A DNA stretch of 64,000 nt. Origin: Rhabdophis nuchalis. Taxonomy: Eukaryota; Chordata; Lepidosauria; Squamata; Natricidae. Positions 44,347 to 55,716 of the stretch are shown one piece after another. The notes beneath the pieces are model-generated. The model made no database searches. It had not been told where the DNA came from and saw only the letters and a list, made by a program, of their open reading frames with translations. How positions within the stretch are numbered: position 1 is the stretch's first letter; the number at the start of each line of letters is the position of its first letter. The translations under genes were made by a program, and so were the position numbers. Location: contig CM077658.1 of the NCBI GenBank assembly GCA_039707465.1, positions 16,059,574-16,123,573 on the forward strand, in the 5' to 3' direction.

Positions 44347-45038
44347 TACAGACATACAGACTCATATACCTATACTAACGTAGTATAATACTAACATAGG
44401 ACCATACAAAGAATGTAGCAGGCTAAATGTCCATTAATTTGGCCAGGACAAAAACTTACAAAGATGCACTATTTGTAAAGATCCAAGAAAAGAGGATCTA
44501 TCCACTAGCAGAGATGTGTTGCCTGATAATATTCTGTTTAGGACAAGCTACAGACCAAAACACATATTATTCCTAGGCTACTGGAAACTTTCATCCCCAC
44601 AATTTTTGGATGTTTTTGAACTGAAAAGCAAATGTCAGAGACAGCAGTTAAGAGGAAATGACAAGGCAGATAGAGATGGATGTATATTCTACTAGACTGT
44701 AACACGATGCTTAAGCAATTGATGCATCTTGCCTAGTAATTGTCTATACCAATTGTCTACAATCTCAGGTCTCACCACAAACAGAAACCTACTGTGCTCA
44801 GCTGAAAAGGCCAGGAATCAAACATGGACATTCTCACTGAATTACGGCTTCTCCTCTTTCTCTGTCAACTTAATTTCCTCCCAGGATGAATGTTTTGACT
44901 CTTTTGACAAGAAAAGATGTCTCAGCTTGGATGTATTACGCATCTGAATATACAATTTCAGCTTTGGAATCCTGGGGAGAAGCAACCTTGTCTTCAGCCC
45001 TTTGAATGAAAGAAATTAAAGACATTTCTAAGGGTTCT
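44347..45038. other. Unique AT-rich sequence
   Basis: No recognised gene or mobile element. Confidence 0.4.
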
Positions 45039-45040
45039 GT

Positions 45041-45393
45041 TAAAGGTAAAGGTCCCCTTCGCACATATGGGCTAGTCGTTCCTGACTCTAGAAGGTGGTG
45101 CTCATCTCCATTTCAAAGCTGAAGAGCCAGCGCTGTCCAAAGATGTCTCCGTGGTCATGTGGTCAGCATGACTAAATGCCGAAGGCACACGGAACACTGT
45201 TACCTTCCCATCAAAGGTGGTTCCTATTTTTCTACTTGCATTTTTAATGTGCTTTTGAACTGCTAGGTTGGCAGAAGCTGGGACAAGTAATGGGAGCTCG
45301 TTCCATTAACCGGCACTAGGGATTCGAACCACCGAGCTGCCGACATTTCTGATCAACAAGCTCAGTGTTTTAGCCATGAAGCCACTGCATCCA
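45041..45393 (-). mobile_element. Sauria-type tRNA SINE, nearly full length
   Basis: Minus strand: AAAGGTAAAGGTCCCCTTCG tail and AGCCATGAAGCCACTGCATC head on the plus strand. Confidence 0.92.
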
Positions 45394-45625
45394 GATAATA
45401 GAGGCATACAAAAAGAGTGGGCTCATTCTGAGGATGTAACTGAGATAGGCAAGAATGACAGGTGGTTCCTTATTGTCCTTATACAGGCTTAGTGACTTTT
45501 TTTTGGGGAGGTGTGTGTGTTTGTGTGTGTGAGAGAGAGGGGGGGAAATCTACATATTTTTGTCTGAAACAAAATAATATAGACATGGTAGAGGAAAGCA
45601 TAATATGGTATCTATAGTAAAGAAG

Positions 45626-45662
45626 GAAACAAACAAACAAACAAACAAACAAACAAACAAAC
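45626..45662. repeat. (AAAC)n microsatellite
   Basis: About nine AAAC units. A GT/GA patch lies 100 bp upstream. Confidence 0.95.
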
Positions 45663-45701
45663 TAGAAAAGAGATAAATTAGGACTCTGCCAGGAAAGGAT
45701 A

Positions 45702-45938
45702 ATGACTCCCGAGCCATCACAATTTCAGCACACCGATGGTGGAATTCTCAGTCCCCGATTGTTATCCAATTCACAAAGAGGTACATGCTGGCAGTGTAAC
45801 AAAAGCCAATGTGGGTGGCAAGGTAGCTGCAAATTTAAGCATGAATGCTCTATATGTGGGGGCTTGCACCTGATTACCAGATGCTCCAAGCAGATGGCCG
45901 GGGAGGAGAGTAAACAGGGCTCCTCGAAGCTTCGATAG
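45702..45938 (+). pseudogene. Orphan zinc-knuckle ORF, DIRS-type Gag remnant
   Basis: 78-codon frame. Its centre holds two metal-binding patterns: C32-C37-C43-H47 (CCCH spacing x4, x5, x3) and C49-C52-H56-C61 (CCHC spacing x2, x3, x4), in SCKFKHECSICGGLHLITRC. A CCCH-like finger joined directly to a short CCHC knuckle with a G-H-x3-C end is characteristic of the Gag-like ORF1 of DIRS retrotransposons, which would bind nucleic acid. No tyrosine recombinase, RT or terminal repeats are seen nearby, and stops follow at 45939. The start codon may lie well inside the original protein. A host CCHC protein is a less likely alternative. Confidence 0.6.
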
Positions 45939-45940
45939 GG

Positions 45941-46820
45941 TTACAGAAAGTACCAATTCTTCGGAGAGTAGCTATAATCCATCGTTGGCTGTGAACACGC
46001 CATAGTAAGGTACCATACAGATCGCTTGCATTGCGCCCTGCTGATCTTTCCCAGCCTCCTCCCATTGAAAAGAGAGAACAACCCCATACCTACAACCTTT
46101 TCATTTTTGCTTAAAATAGTTCCGTGCTTCGTAGAAAATTATATGGACCTTTCTCTGTCGAATCTATTCTGTTATGAGGGGGCAGCATGATTCCAAAGGA
46201 AGAATTGCATTGCTAAATGGAGTTACCCCACTGGAGATCTGGGTTAGTATTCGGGACTCATGTGCAGCTGCCGTCGGTTAAGCAACGGCGTAACAATGAA
46301 GGCTTCTAGGCCATAAGAATGATTACCTTGTAAATAGTTAATAGATAATGCACAACAATTACATTTTAAACACATCCACCAGCCATGAGATTGCATACAT
46401 TTCTTTACCATTTTTTCCATGTTTACTCATGTTTAATTAGCATACCCTTGGTGATGAAATGAAAATGAATCAAAGCACGCTGTTTTGTTGTATTTAAAAA
46501 TATAAGGCACTATGGACAAATTACACAAAGAAGTTGTATAAAGCAGAATGGAGAGGGCTTGAATCTCATTATAATTATGCTTAGGAGCGCATGTTGTTAG
46601 ATAGCAGGAAGTCTAAATCGTTGCTAATCTACTGCAGTTCACCCAGATGCTAACCACGACTCTGGATCTCCCTTCTGACCTTTGGATCCCAGGTTTCTGC
46701 AGCTATGAGACTAACTCCATCACTTCTTTGAAGGCCAAGCTAATGTAGGACTCAAGCTAGAGGTCTGATCGGAAATGGCAGGTTGGGAAAATGTGATGAA
46801 GTTCTACTTCTTCAAAGAAG
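45941..46820. other. Unique sequence
   Basis: 45941-46070 is probably the decayed continuation of the element at 45.7 kb but carries no motif. The remainder has no recognised repeat. Confidence 0.4.
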
Positions 46821-46823
46821 GGA

Positions 46824-47038
46824 TAATAGCAGTAGCATTTAGACTTATATACAGCTTCATAGTGCTTTTACAGCCCTCTCTAAGCGGTTTACAGAGTCAG
46901 CCTCTTGCACCCAACAATCTGGGTCCTCATTTTACCCACCTCGGAAGGATGGAAGGCGCGACTCCACCTTAAGCCAGTCAGGATCAAACTGTGGACAGTG
47001 GGTAGAGTTAGCCTGCAATACTGCATTCTAACCACTGG
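46824..47038 (-). mobile_element. SINE B copy, left of a duplicated pair
   Basis: Minus strand: TAGCATTTAGACTTATATAC tail, TGGGTCCTCATTTTACCCAC middle and TGCAATACTGCATTCTAACC head on the plus strand. It shares private variants with the next copy. Confidence 0.92.
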
Positions 47039-47055
47039 GAGGGAGGGAAGTAAGG

Positions 47056-47212
47056 ACTAGCAATAGTACTTAGATTTATATACTGCTTCATAGTGCCTTT
47101 ACAGCCCTCTCTAAGCGGTTTACAGAGTCAGCATATTGCCCCCAACAATCTCAGAAGGATGGAAGGCGCGACTCCACCTTAAGCCAGTCAGGATCAAACT
47201 GTGGTCAGTGGG
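47056..47212 (-). mobile_element. SINE B copy, right of a duplicated pair, head lost
   Basis: Minus strand: AGTACTTAGATTTATATACT to GGATCAAACTGTGGTCAGTG. A 22-bp deletion removes the GGGTCCTCATTTTACC part. It runs into a GGGA microsatellite. Confidence 0.92.
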
Positions 47213-47313
47213 AGGGAGGGAGGGAGGGAGGGAGGGAGGGAGGGAAGGGAGGGAGGGAGGGAGGGAGGGAGGGAGGGAGGGAGGAAGGAAGGAAGGAAGG
47301 AAGGAAGGAAGGA
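47208..47313. repeat. (GGGA)n(GGAA)n microsatellite
   Basis: About 18 GGGA units followed by about 8 GGAA units. Gly-Arg-Glu and Pro-Ser-Leu frames across it are artefacts. Confidence 0.97.
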
Positions 47314-47315
47314 AA

Positions 47316-48425
47316 CAGATATGTTTTATAAAGGCAGTAGGGAGGGGAAAAATGGGGTATCTGTTTTGTTTTGTTTTTTGTTCGATAAACAAACGGAAGC
47401 TACAGCCTAATTCAATCTTAATGGGAATGTGCTTTAAAATGGCCGTTACCCTGTAGAACTTTGAAATGGAACTCCTCAGGATGATCCCTTGCCAGCCTAC
47501 GAGACCCTGCCAACTTTTCCACAAGCGAACAGCTTGTATCTCCATGAAAACCAATGGATGGAACAAATTGTATTAAATTATGTAAAATGATACTAAAAAG
47601 CACCATCGAGTAGTTAAGGCAAAATATTTAAAAATGGGGGGTTGGAGGGAAAACCGGTTTACTAAATACGATTTGCTGTTGTTGGGGTTTATTTTTTTTT
47701 GCTGAAATCAAATTTATGGAAATGGTGGAGAGACCTCTTTTTATTGGACTGCTGAAGGAGAAGGAGAAGGAAACTCAGATTCCTGCTATTGCTAACCAGA
47801 AATTTGATTTATCTCACAGGGCAGACCAGCATATTTCTTTCATGAATCTGGCACCTGTGAAAAATTTAGCTTTCCTGAAACTTTACGATATCTTGTCGAC
47901 ACGCATCCGAGCATAACCCTGTTTTCACCCCACTGTCCTGCTCCATGTCTCTGCAGGAGCTATCACTATAAAACTACGCCCCAATAGTTCCCCATTTCGT
48001 ATTTCTCTGACTTTTATTTTTAAAGGTACGAAGATTTATAAATAACAGCAATCAGCTACAGCATTATGCTTAAGTACACTGTGGATGCATCCTTGTGAAA
48101 AAATATTGTTCTTATTTGGGGACTGCTCCAATTAAATTGGTTACAGATGATTTTTGAATTGTTCATATCTGAAGCCAATCATCATGGATCAAAAATAGAA
48201 CCATTCCGACATCTTGGGTGGTATAGGATGTGTGTATGGAGGGTGGGGAGGGGAATAAAATATCTAGATGTCTTTATGTGCACAAACTGACTGACAACAT
48301 GAAGCCTTAATTGAAACCTTTGTCAAGATATGAAAATGTCTAGATAAAGATATCACTAAGTCCCATCCCATTAAGAAAAACAACAGCAGCAACAGCCAGA
48401 TCAGATAACCAAGTAGATTCAGTTC
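47316..48425. other. Unique AT-rich sequence
   Basis: A 66-codon plus-strand frame at 47716-47916 is free of simple repeats but has no recognised domain. No other gene signs. Confidence 0.4.
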
Positions 48426-48429
48426 TACA

Positions 48430-48471
48430 ATACTTGGAAATAGATGCTAGATAGATATGAAAAGAAGATAG

Positions 48472-48503
<32 letters not shown>

Positions 48504-48830
48504 GGATGGATGGATGGATGGATGGATGGATGGATGGATGGATGGATGGATAGAATATAATGAGAGAGAGAGATATGATAGAATGAGATAGATGATAGAT
48601 GATAGTGAGAGAGAGATGATTGAATATAATTAGATGATAGAGAGACAGACAGACATGATAAATAGATAATAGAGACGGAGATAAATATAGAGATAGATGA
48701 TGATAAATAGATATATAGAGAAATAAATAATAGACAGATGATATTGATACAGTATATGATAGACAGTTTGTGATGAGAGATGAGAAGAATGAAGAGAGAA
48801 AGAGAGAGAGAGGGTGCTTCAAATTCTTCT
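48430..48830. repeat. GATA/GGAT microsatellite field
   Basis: Perfect GATA then GGAT runs at 48470-48550, followed by degenerate GATA, GAGA and ATAG-rich sequence. It accounts for a Ser/Tyr/Ile-rich 169-codon minus-strand frame. Confidence 0.95.
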
Positions 48831-48832
48831 TG

Positions 48833-50288
48833 GGCATAAAACTACACAATGGAACACTGGCTCCAATGCCTCTGTGGGCAAAACCTCTGCTTTGGTAGAT
48901 CTGAATAACTTTGCAATTTTTTTTCCTAATCTGGTGGGTGCTCCACCTTCTCCTATCCCCTCGCCATTCCTGCTTAGCAATGAGGGAGATTTGTGGGGGA
49001 GGGGGAAGTGAACTCCGTACGACTGCAATATTTTATAAAAAGTACTTGGCTTTTTTATTTTTTGGTTTGATCTTTATAATGTAATCAACTAGTACCTTAA
49101 AACAGACACCACAAACTCTTCCTAGAGCAGTTCAACAGGATATGTGAAAATATCCTTGGGCTAAGCTTTAACCAGTGAGAAATGGGAGCTAACAATGGAG
49201 AAAGAAGCAGAATATGGCATGTGAATGCTCCATATATCCAGCAAATACTTTTGAATGAAGCCAACATGTTTACAAAGAAGAGAACAAACCACAAAAAAAA
49301 GGGGATGTTTACATTCTGTTAAAGCATTACATCGGAAAGTTGGTTTTCCTTCCCCTCTTATTATCTGAGCAATAAGCTCATGAAACTCCTTTGCAAAACG
49401 CCTGCTCTGTATCCTAAAATAGTAGTAATTATAATAGTAATAGCAATAATAATAACAACAACAATAATGCATTCAAGTGATATGCATCTGATTTCCATGC
49501 AGGGAACTGCGTTTTTGCATATTGTACGTGATTCAGAAAGAATAATTAAAGTCCTACATGGACACACATTTGCCTGAGGGCAAACCTTTTATGTTGTTTT
49601 GCATTCCGCGTGTCACTCAAACATTTGCAACTGAGAAATGATGCTGAACTAAAATAAGGCAAGGGACGCATTGACTAAAGAAAAAAAGAAAGAAATTATA
49701 CCTTGTCCAATTTGTCGACATTCCGTTCAACATCTCACCATGACTGCTGTGGTAGAACAGCTGAGCCACATATAGGTGAGATTCAGACAAGACCACTGGT
49801 TGTAGTTAAAAAGAGATGTTTTTGGACAGGCAGGGTATTAGTTTTTGAAAGATAAAGCCATTTTAAGTTCTTCATTTAATGGAAATTCTTCTTGTATGCC
49901 AAAGATTTGGGGAGATTGCAACCACGCAGACATTCCGTGCCTTTAATATTTTCGAGTAAGACCAGCTATAACAGATAAAACACCCCTGGCTGGATTCATA
50001 CTGTAATTCTTGGTCTGCTTAACCATGGTTCATTGACTAAAGAAGAATTGGCTAGGTTGACACATTATACTAAATCAAAAACCAGCCAACCATCACATGA
50101 TGGCTTAGTATGACACATGAAAATCCAGCCACGGTAGTGAGGGCATTCCTCTAGGCAGCGTGAAAACACTATACAATATGCGTCAAAGGATTAGTGATCA
50201 ATGGGGCATTGTTGGGAAGCCACGTTTGACCATGGATAGGCATGTAATCAATTGTGGCTGAAACAGCCTGAGATCATTTAGGACTTTT
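48833..50288. other. Unique AT-rich sequence
   Basis: Short AAT/AAC run near 49430-49467. No gene or mobile element recognised. Confidence 0.4.
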
Positions 50289-50289
50289 G

Positions 50290-50628
50290 GGAGATGGGCA
50301 GAATTGGTTCCTTGGATTGCAAGAAGAGCAAACCAGTCAGTCCTAATGGAAATCAACCTTGGCTGTTCTTTGGAAAGACAGATGCTGAAGCTCAAATACT
50401 TTGGCCAACCAAATGAGAAGAGAGGACTCCTTGGAAAAGACCCTGATATTGGGAAAGATGGAAGGCAAAAGGAGGAGGAGATGGCAGAGGAGGAGAGGGT
50501 TAGATACGACCATCAATGCAAGGAACATGAGTTTGGACAAACTCTAGGAGACTTTGGAGGAGAGGGCAGCCTGGGGTGCTATGGCTCACGGGGTTGCAGA
50601 GAGTCAGACGTGAACTTAGCGACTGAAC
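50290..50628 (+). mobile_element. BovB LINE 3' end
   Basis: Plus strand: TTGCAAGAAGAGCAAACCAG, TCAGTCCTAATGGAAATCAA, CAAATACTTTGGCCAACCAA, ATGAGAAGAGAGGACTCCTT, then GGGTTGCAGAGAGTCAGACG and CTTAGCGACTGAAC at its end. The BovB tail (AAC repeat) resumes after the inserted MITE at 50888. Confidence 0.94.
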
Positions 50629-50879
50629 CAGAGGTGGGATTCAGCAGGTTCTGACCAGTTCTGGAGAACCGGTAGTGGAAATGTTGAGTAGTTCGGAGAA
50701 CTGGCAAATACCACCTCTGACTGGCCCCGCCCCCATCTATTCTCTGTCTCTCAAGCCCCAGCTGATCAGGAGGGAATGGGGATTTTGCAATATCCTTCCC
50801 CTGCCATGCCCACCAAGCCATGCCCCCCAGCCATACCCACAGAACCAGTAGTAAAAACATTTTTTGAATCCCACCACTG
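50629..50879. mobile_element. hAT-type MITE 2 inside BovB
   Basis: 251 bp with ends CAGAGGTGGGATTCA and TGAATCCCACCACTG, near-complementary, and a perfect 8-bp duplication GACTGAAC at 50621-50628 and 50880-50887. The interior includes GGAGAACCGGTAGTGGAAAT. Non-coding; hAT by ends and duplication length. Confidence 0.93.
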
Positions 50880-50887
50880 GACTGAAC

Positions 50888-51803
50888 AATACAACAACAA
50901 CAACAACAACAGAATTGGTTCCAGATTAAAAGGAAAGTACTTTGGATGTTACTCCTGCTTACTCACATGGAGTGATCTCACTGAAGAGATTGGTTCAAGA
51001 CAGCACCATCCTCAGAGGATTCAAAACCTGCAAAACAGCAGGCACAAGATTATGATAGAAGCCCTGTCCCTTGGATGCAACCACCACTTTGCAGATTAAA
51101 CCCCCACAGATCCTTCTGCTTTAGGGAGCCTTACTACGAGGCTCAAGGGGGGGGGGGGGAAAGAACTATTTTTCACAGGGAAAGTGAAAGCGAGTGTGAG
51201 ATTTGCTGCACGCTGATAGAAATAGATACAGCACCATCATCTCCAAACTTTAAAATAGGTGTGAAATAAACTTGTGTTCCTTGTGACCGATTCACAGCAG
51301 TTTTAGTTCGAGACAGCTGCTGTCTAGTGGTACAAAATTGAATCAGTTCAACCAACAGCTTGATGAAATCCACATAGGTGAGATGGGAGTTTCTTCATAC
51401 TTTGTATATTTATCCAAGTTATGAGGTTCAACTAACCATGTACACAAATATCTTCCCTTTCCCATTGTTCAGTTATATCCCAAAGACAGAATAGCGTAAG
51501 TCCTCTCCTTGATCTATTTTTATTTATTTATTTCTGTAAGAAACAACACCCCATCCTACGTGCTCTATAACTAGACAACAAGGAGGCAAACTTAAAAGCA
51601 CCATTCCAAGAAAAACAACAATAAGCTTTCCAGGGAATGAAGTAGAAAAACAGAACTCTTTCCAGGAGGACACAGATCGGACGTTTTCTTTGTGGGTGAG
51701 ACAGAGACAGAGCAAGACACTCACTGTGGCTCCTCTGTGCTTCAGTCTTGAACCATAAAGGTTGGGACGTTAACACCTTTAATCTTTCTGAATTATGCTT
51801 CTT
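50888..51803. other. BovB (AAC)n tail then unique sequence
   Basis: 50890-50910 is an ACA repeat that continues the interrupted BovB 3' tail. The rest has no recognised element; there is a G13 run near 51149. Confidence 0.45.
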
Positions 51804-51805
51804 TC

Positions 51806-52094
51806 CAGTGGTGGAATGCCAAATCTTTTCCTACCAGATCTATGAGAGAGAACTTTGTGTGTGCACGTAGCACTCAAAGGCCGCCTTTGGTGTCAGCGCT
51901 GGGGAGCTGAGCTGTTTTTGGGGTGCAGCAATCTATTCTGCCACGTGAATCAGCTGAGCTAAAAACCCAAGAGAATATAGGACAGGGAACGATGGTGGAG
52001 CCAACCAGAGGTGGTATTTGCCGGTTCTCCAAACTACTCAAAATTTCCACTACCAGTTTGCCTGAACTGGTCCAAACCAGCTGAGCACCACCTG
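51806..52094. mobile_element. hAT-type MITE 2, second copy
   Basis: Starts CAGTGGTGGAATGCC and ends GAGCACCACCTG, with GCCGGTTCTCCAAACTACTC, AAAATTTCCACTACC shared (in reverse) with the 50.6-kb copy. TGCTTCTTTC lies on both sides (51796-51805 and 52095-52104), a duplication of 8-10 bp. The internal CAGAGGTGG at 52008 suggests a composite or rearranged structure. Confidence 0.75.
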
Positions 52095-52106
52095 TGCTTC
52101 TTTCTT

Positions 52107-52809
52107 TGCCCTATGCCTTTTGCTCCCAAGTTTGACACCCTATATATGACTTGTTTGCTCAAGATTTGGATTTTTTCCCCATCAGATTTATAAAAATAGT
52201 GCAAACTTTGGACAGTGAAGAGTTTGCAAAAATGACCACTTGGACATGCATAAGAATGTAACTCATCTCTCTGCTCAGCTCCCAATAATTTCCTATAACT
52301 CTTGACCAGCTAAAAAGAAGCTTAAAAAGAAATCAAACTTTCTGACTTATTTCAAAAGGTTTGGCCTAATTTGACAGAGGTTGTGATCAATATATTTATC
52401 TTCCTATTTTCCTGAGAATCAGGCTTCCTGTGAAAGATTTGATATATGACATCTTGGTAATGAAAGAATAACATGCCTGACCGCCATATTATATATGAAA
52501 TGTTTAAGTGCTTAACATTAATGTGTAATGGAGTTCTAACCAGAGACAATTCCATGGATAATGTTTAAGTGGGAGGAATGGCTATGAGCTCATTTCTCAA
52601 ACTATTGATGACTAAGGTGTAATTATTATTTTTCTCCTTATTTAAACAGGAAAAAGGCTTCACTTTTAGGAACAAGTGCACGTGTTTAATTTTAAACTAT
52701 TAATTTTTCCATATAAAAGCCCCCAAAATGCATGTTCTTCCCCCAAATCTTAGGCAGAACTGTTAAAATTTAAGTAGAGTTTAGGGTTCGCCAGAATTCA
52801 ATCAGGAGT

Positions 52810-52810
<1 letters not shown>
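52107..52810. other. Unique AT-rich sequence
   Basis: No recognised gene or mobile element. Confidence 0.4.

Positions 52811-52812
<2 letters not shown>

Positions 52813-52865
<53 letters not shown>
52813..52865. repeat. (GT)n microsatellite
   Basis: About 26 GT units. Confidence 0.97.
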
Positions 52866-52867
<2 letters not shown>

Positions 52868-52870
<3 letters not shown>

Positions 52871-53286
52871 TGGAGAAAAAACAGTTCTAACAGAAAAATC
52901 AGGACCCTGGATAGCTCCATTTGAATCTGGAGAGATGTGATTGGGTAATAGGAATCAGGCAAAGGGAGACAAAAGATGATCCCTAGATCTTATTGGATTC
53001 TGACTTCTGTCAGTCCTACTAAACATGGCCACTAGTCCAGTTAATGAACCATCACCCTTAAAAATAGATCGAATGATCTACCAATAAAAATAAAACAATG
53101 GCCAATGCTAGCAAGGTTACCGTCTCATTACCGTCTCTGCTTTTCTCTCACTTACTGTAGGAAGTTGTTCCATCTTAAAAAAGTCCTTATCCACCTTTGC
53201 CCCAGACATCAATTCTGGTGGTCCTTTAAAGATTATGTTGGAACAAGAAGGAACATATAAGGCACTGCCAAATATGTTTCCTGATT
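52868..53286. other. Unique sequence
   Basis: No recognised gene or repeat. Confidence 0.4.
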
Positions 53287-53290
53287 ATTA

Positions 53291-54110
53291 CCCTGTCTCC
53301 CTGAAAATAAGACCTCCCTGGATAATAAGCCCAATTGGGCTTTTGAGCACATGTGCTAAAATAAGCCCTCCTTTAAAATATCTAAACGCATGTGCAGCTG
53401 GTCCCCGCCATTCCTGGGGGGCGAAAGGGGGGGGACATACCCCACATGCCCTGGATCCATGCAGAATGGCCTTGCGGAGGCCGCTCCTGCAAACCCTAGG
53501 TACCGTGCCCCTTCTCTCAGTGGCTGCCACAAAAAGAGCAGCAGCCCCAGGGACTCTAGGGTTGCCATGAGTGTGCCAGAAACAGAGATAGAACATCTCT
53601 GGATCAGCTGATCTGTGGGATGAGGTGAAGGGGCCTCCTGCACCTCAAAATGAATAAGACCTCCCTGAAAATGCGTGATCGTATCCTACCCCACACATCC
53701 CTTCGACCGATTCGCTCACACAGAGAGGGACTTCTCCAGGTGCCGTCCTCCTGGCAATGCCAACAGGCGGCTCCCAGGGGAAGGTCCTTCTCTGTGGCGG
53801 GCCCAACCCTCTGGAATGACCTACCCCCCGAGCTTAGATCTACTACGGATCTCCGCTCCTTCCGTCAACAATTAAAGACCCATCTTTTCCAGCAGGCCGG
53901 CCTGGCCTAACGTAATCTACCATACCAGCCTAGTTGTAAATATTACCTAATCGGGTTTTTAGGTTATAAATTTAAACAAGATATTTTAATACAGGGTTAA
54001 ACATTTAATTTAGTTTTATTATTTATAATTGTTATATATGTATATGCTTTTAAATTCTTGTACACCGCCCCGAGTCTCTTCGGAGAGAGGGGGCGGTCAA
54101 TAAATCCAAA

Positions 54111-54141
<31 letters not shown>

Positions 54142-54218
54142 AATAAGGCCAAGCACTTATTTCAAGGGGGGGAGGTCAAAAGAAAATAAGACCCTGTCTT
54201 ATTTTGGGGGAAACACGG
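53291..54218. mobile_element. TA-flanked TIR MITE, split by L2
   Basis: Left end CCCTGTCTCCCTGAAAATAA and right end complement CCGTGTTTCCCCCAAAATAA, flanked by TA at 53289-53290 and 54219-54220. Several AATAAG(A/C)CC motifs repeat inside. The left part runs to about 53672 and the right part from about 54143. A mariner-like superfamily is inferred. The overlapping frames at 53235-53643 are in its GC-rich interior and are not genes. Confidence 0.85.
53673..54142 (+). mobile_element. L2-type LINE 3' end nested in a MITE
   Basis: Plus strand. The frame reads RDRILPHTSLRPIRSHREGL, SFSVAGPTLWNDLPPEL, FRQQLKTHLFQQAGLA. The 3' UTR has ACCGCCCCGAGTCTCTTCGG and an (AAAT)n tail at 54108-54142. The frame is intact for 80 codons but lacks all enzymatic domains; its ATG at 53650 belongs to the MITE. 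Confidence 0.93.
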
Positions 54219-54224
54219 TATATA

Positions 54225-55090
54225 TATAACAAAAACTATCCTTTTAAATAAATGAGTGACAATCCAAGACATTCTCTTAGAATTATTGACATGGCTAAGA
54301 CCTCAACGATAAGCAACCAAAAAGCAATTTCACAAACATTGTTATTAAAAGGTAGGGTAATTGCTTCAAGCACTCTAGGCATTGTCAGAGGGTCACGGGC
54401 AAACTCTTTTAGTCACATCCTGAAGCAAGATGCGATGGATCAATGACACCAGGCGTATTTATTTTTTAAAGAGGAGCCCAATCTCGCCAATCCAGAAAGG
54501 AGTCCTTCCCTCTACAAATTGCCTTGTATGTATGTTTAAAAAAAAAAACCCACCAGAATTCATTCCACTCAGCAAGCATGCTAAAACAAGACAGTTGAAG
54601 CTCTTTACGCATAAAAGTATGGAAGTAATTAGGGATTATGTCGTAAGTGTACAAACATAGTTTATATTACTGGGTATTAGAAAGGACCCCTTTTATAGCT
54701 GCCTTTGTCAATTTGATAGAGCAAAGGGTTTTAATGTACTATAATAAGGAATGTAAGAGAGGGCAAAGGACAGCCTGAACGTGTTCCCTGAGCAATCTAA
54801 AGGTCTCCTTAGTCCTCTGCAGGCTTGAGCCCCCTACTTATTCTCTGGTCTCCTACGTTTCAACTGAATTAATAGAAAATCCAATGAGGGAACTCTCCTT
54901 CAGATGTCAGTTGTCAAAACATTGGCAGAGTTCAAAACAAGGCCAACGTTACAGCAGATCCGCGTGCTATGATCCTATTTAAAAGACAGCATGGCCCATC
55001 GTTCTCCAGGCACCATTAGAAAAGGATTCCACCAGGTTTTTTAAAGTATTTTTTTTTAAACCCTCTCTTTTTATGAACCTGTAATCCCTT
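54225..55090. other. Unique AT-rich sequence
   Basis: No recognised gene or mobile element. Confidence 0.4.
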
Positions 55091-55094
55091 CATT

Positions 55095-55290
55095 TGGGAG
55101 AGAGTCAGGGCGACGAGCTGGAGTTGAGCATTTACTGACCAGATTCCCTTTCTGATGCCTATGTGGAGTTCGCAGCAATCTTTTCCCCCTTTGCACCCTA
55201 GAAGAGAAACATCTGCCGTTATCTAGGATTGACCTCTCAGTCTTCTGAGTGGGAGGCGAGTGTCTTCACCACTAGGCCACCACACCGCTC
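55095..55290 (-). mobile_element. tRNA-derived SINE C
   Basis: Minus strand: from 55290 the sequence reads GAGCGGTGTGGTGGCCTAGT, then GGTGAAGACACTCGCCTCCC, an A-box and anticodon-arm-like head, with AGGTCAATCCTAG as a B-box-like region. The body down to about 55095 is a non-tRNA part. No second copy occurs in the window. Confidence 0.6.
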
Positions 55291-55292
55291 AT

Positions 55293-55706
55293 ATTCTTCA
55301 GACTAATCAAAATCCAAGGCTGGGGAAAGTTGATTTAATCCTTGTAGTATTGCCTGAATTTTTAACTAGAAGGTTGAGGTCTACCAAAGGGAAGTTCAAA
55401 AAGGTGGTTCAGGTGACTGAACTCAAGTTAAGAATGGGGAGGAGACTACATATTGTATACTCAGAGAAGGCCTTTGCGAACAACAATGGAATTTAACCAC
55501 ATCAATACTTTTAGATAAAACTGGATTCTTATTTTCCTAACCAGTAATTTATTTGGGGGCGGGGGGGGGGGAGAGATCTCTTTAATTCTTGCTGTTGTTA
55601 GATAATCAGAAAATCAGAAAACTCACCAATCCTCTTTGAACGAATGAAAACCCAACTGACCGTCTGTCCTTCCATAGCTACATCTTTCCTCAGCATTTCC
55701 CAAGCC
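55293..55706. other. Unique sequence
   Basis: A G12 run near 55560. No gene or mobile element recognised. Confidence 0.4.
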
Positions 55707-55716
55707 TCTGCTAGAG

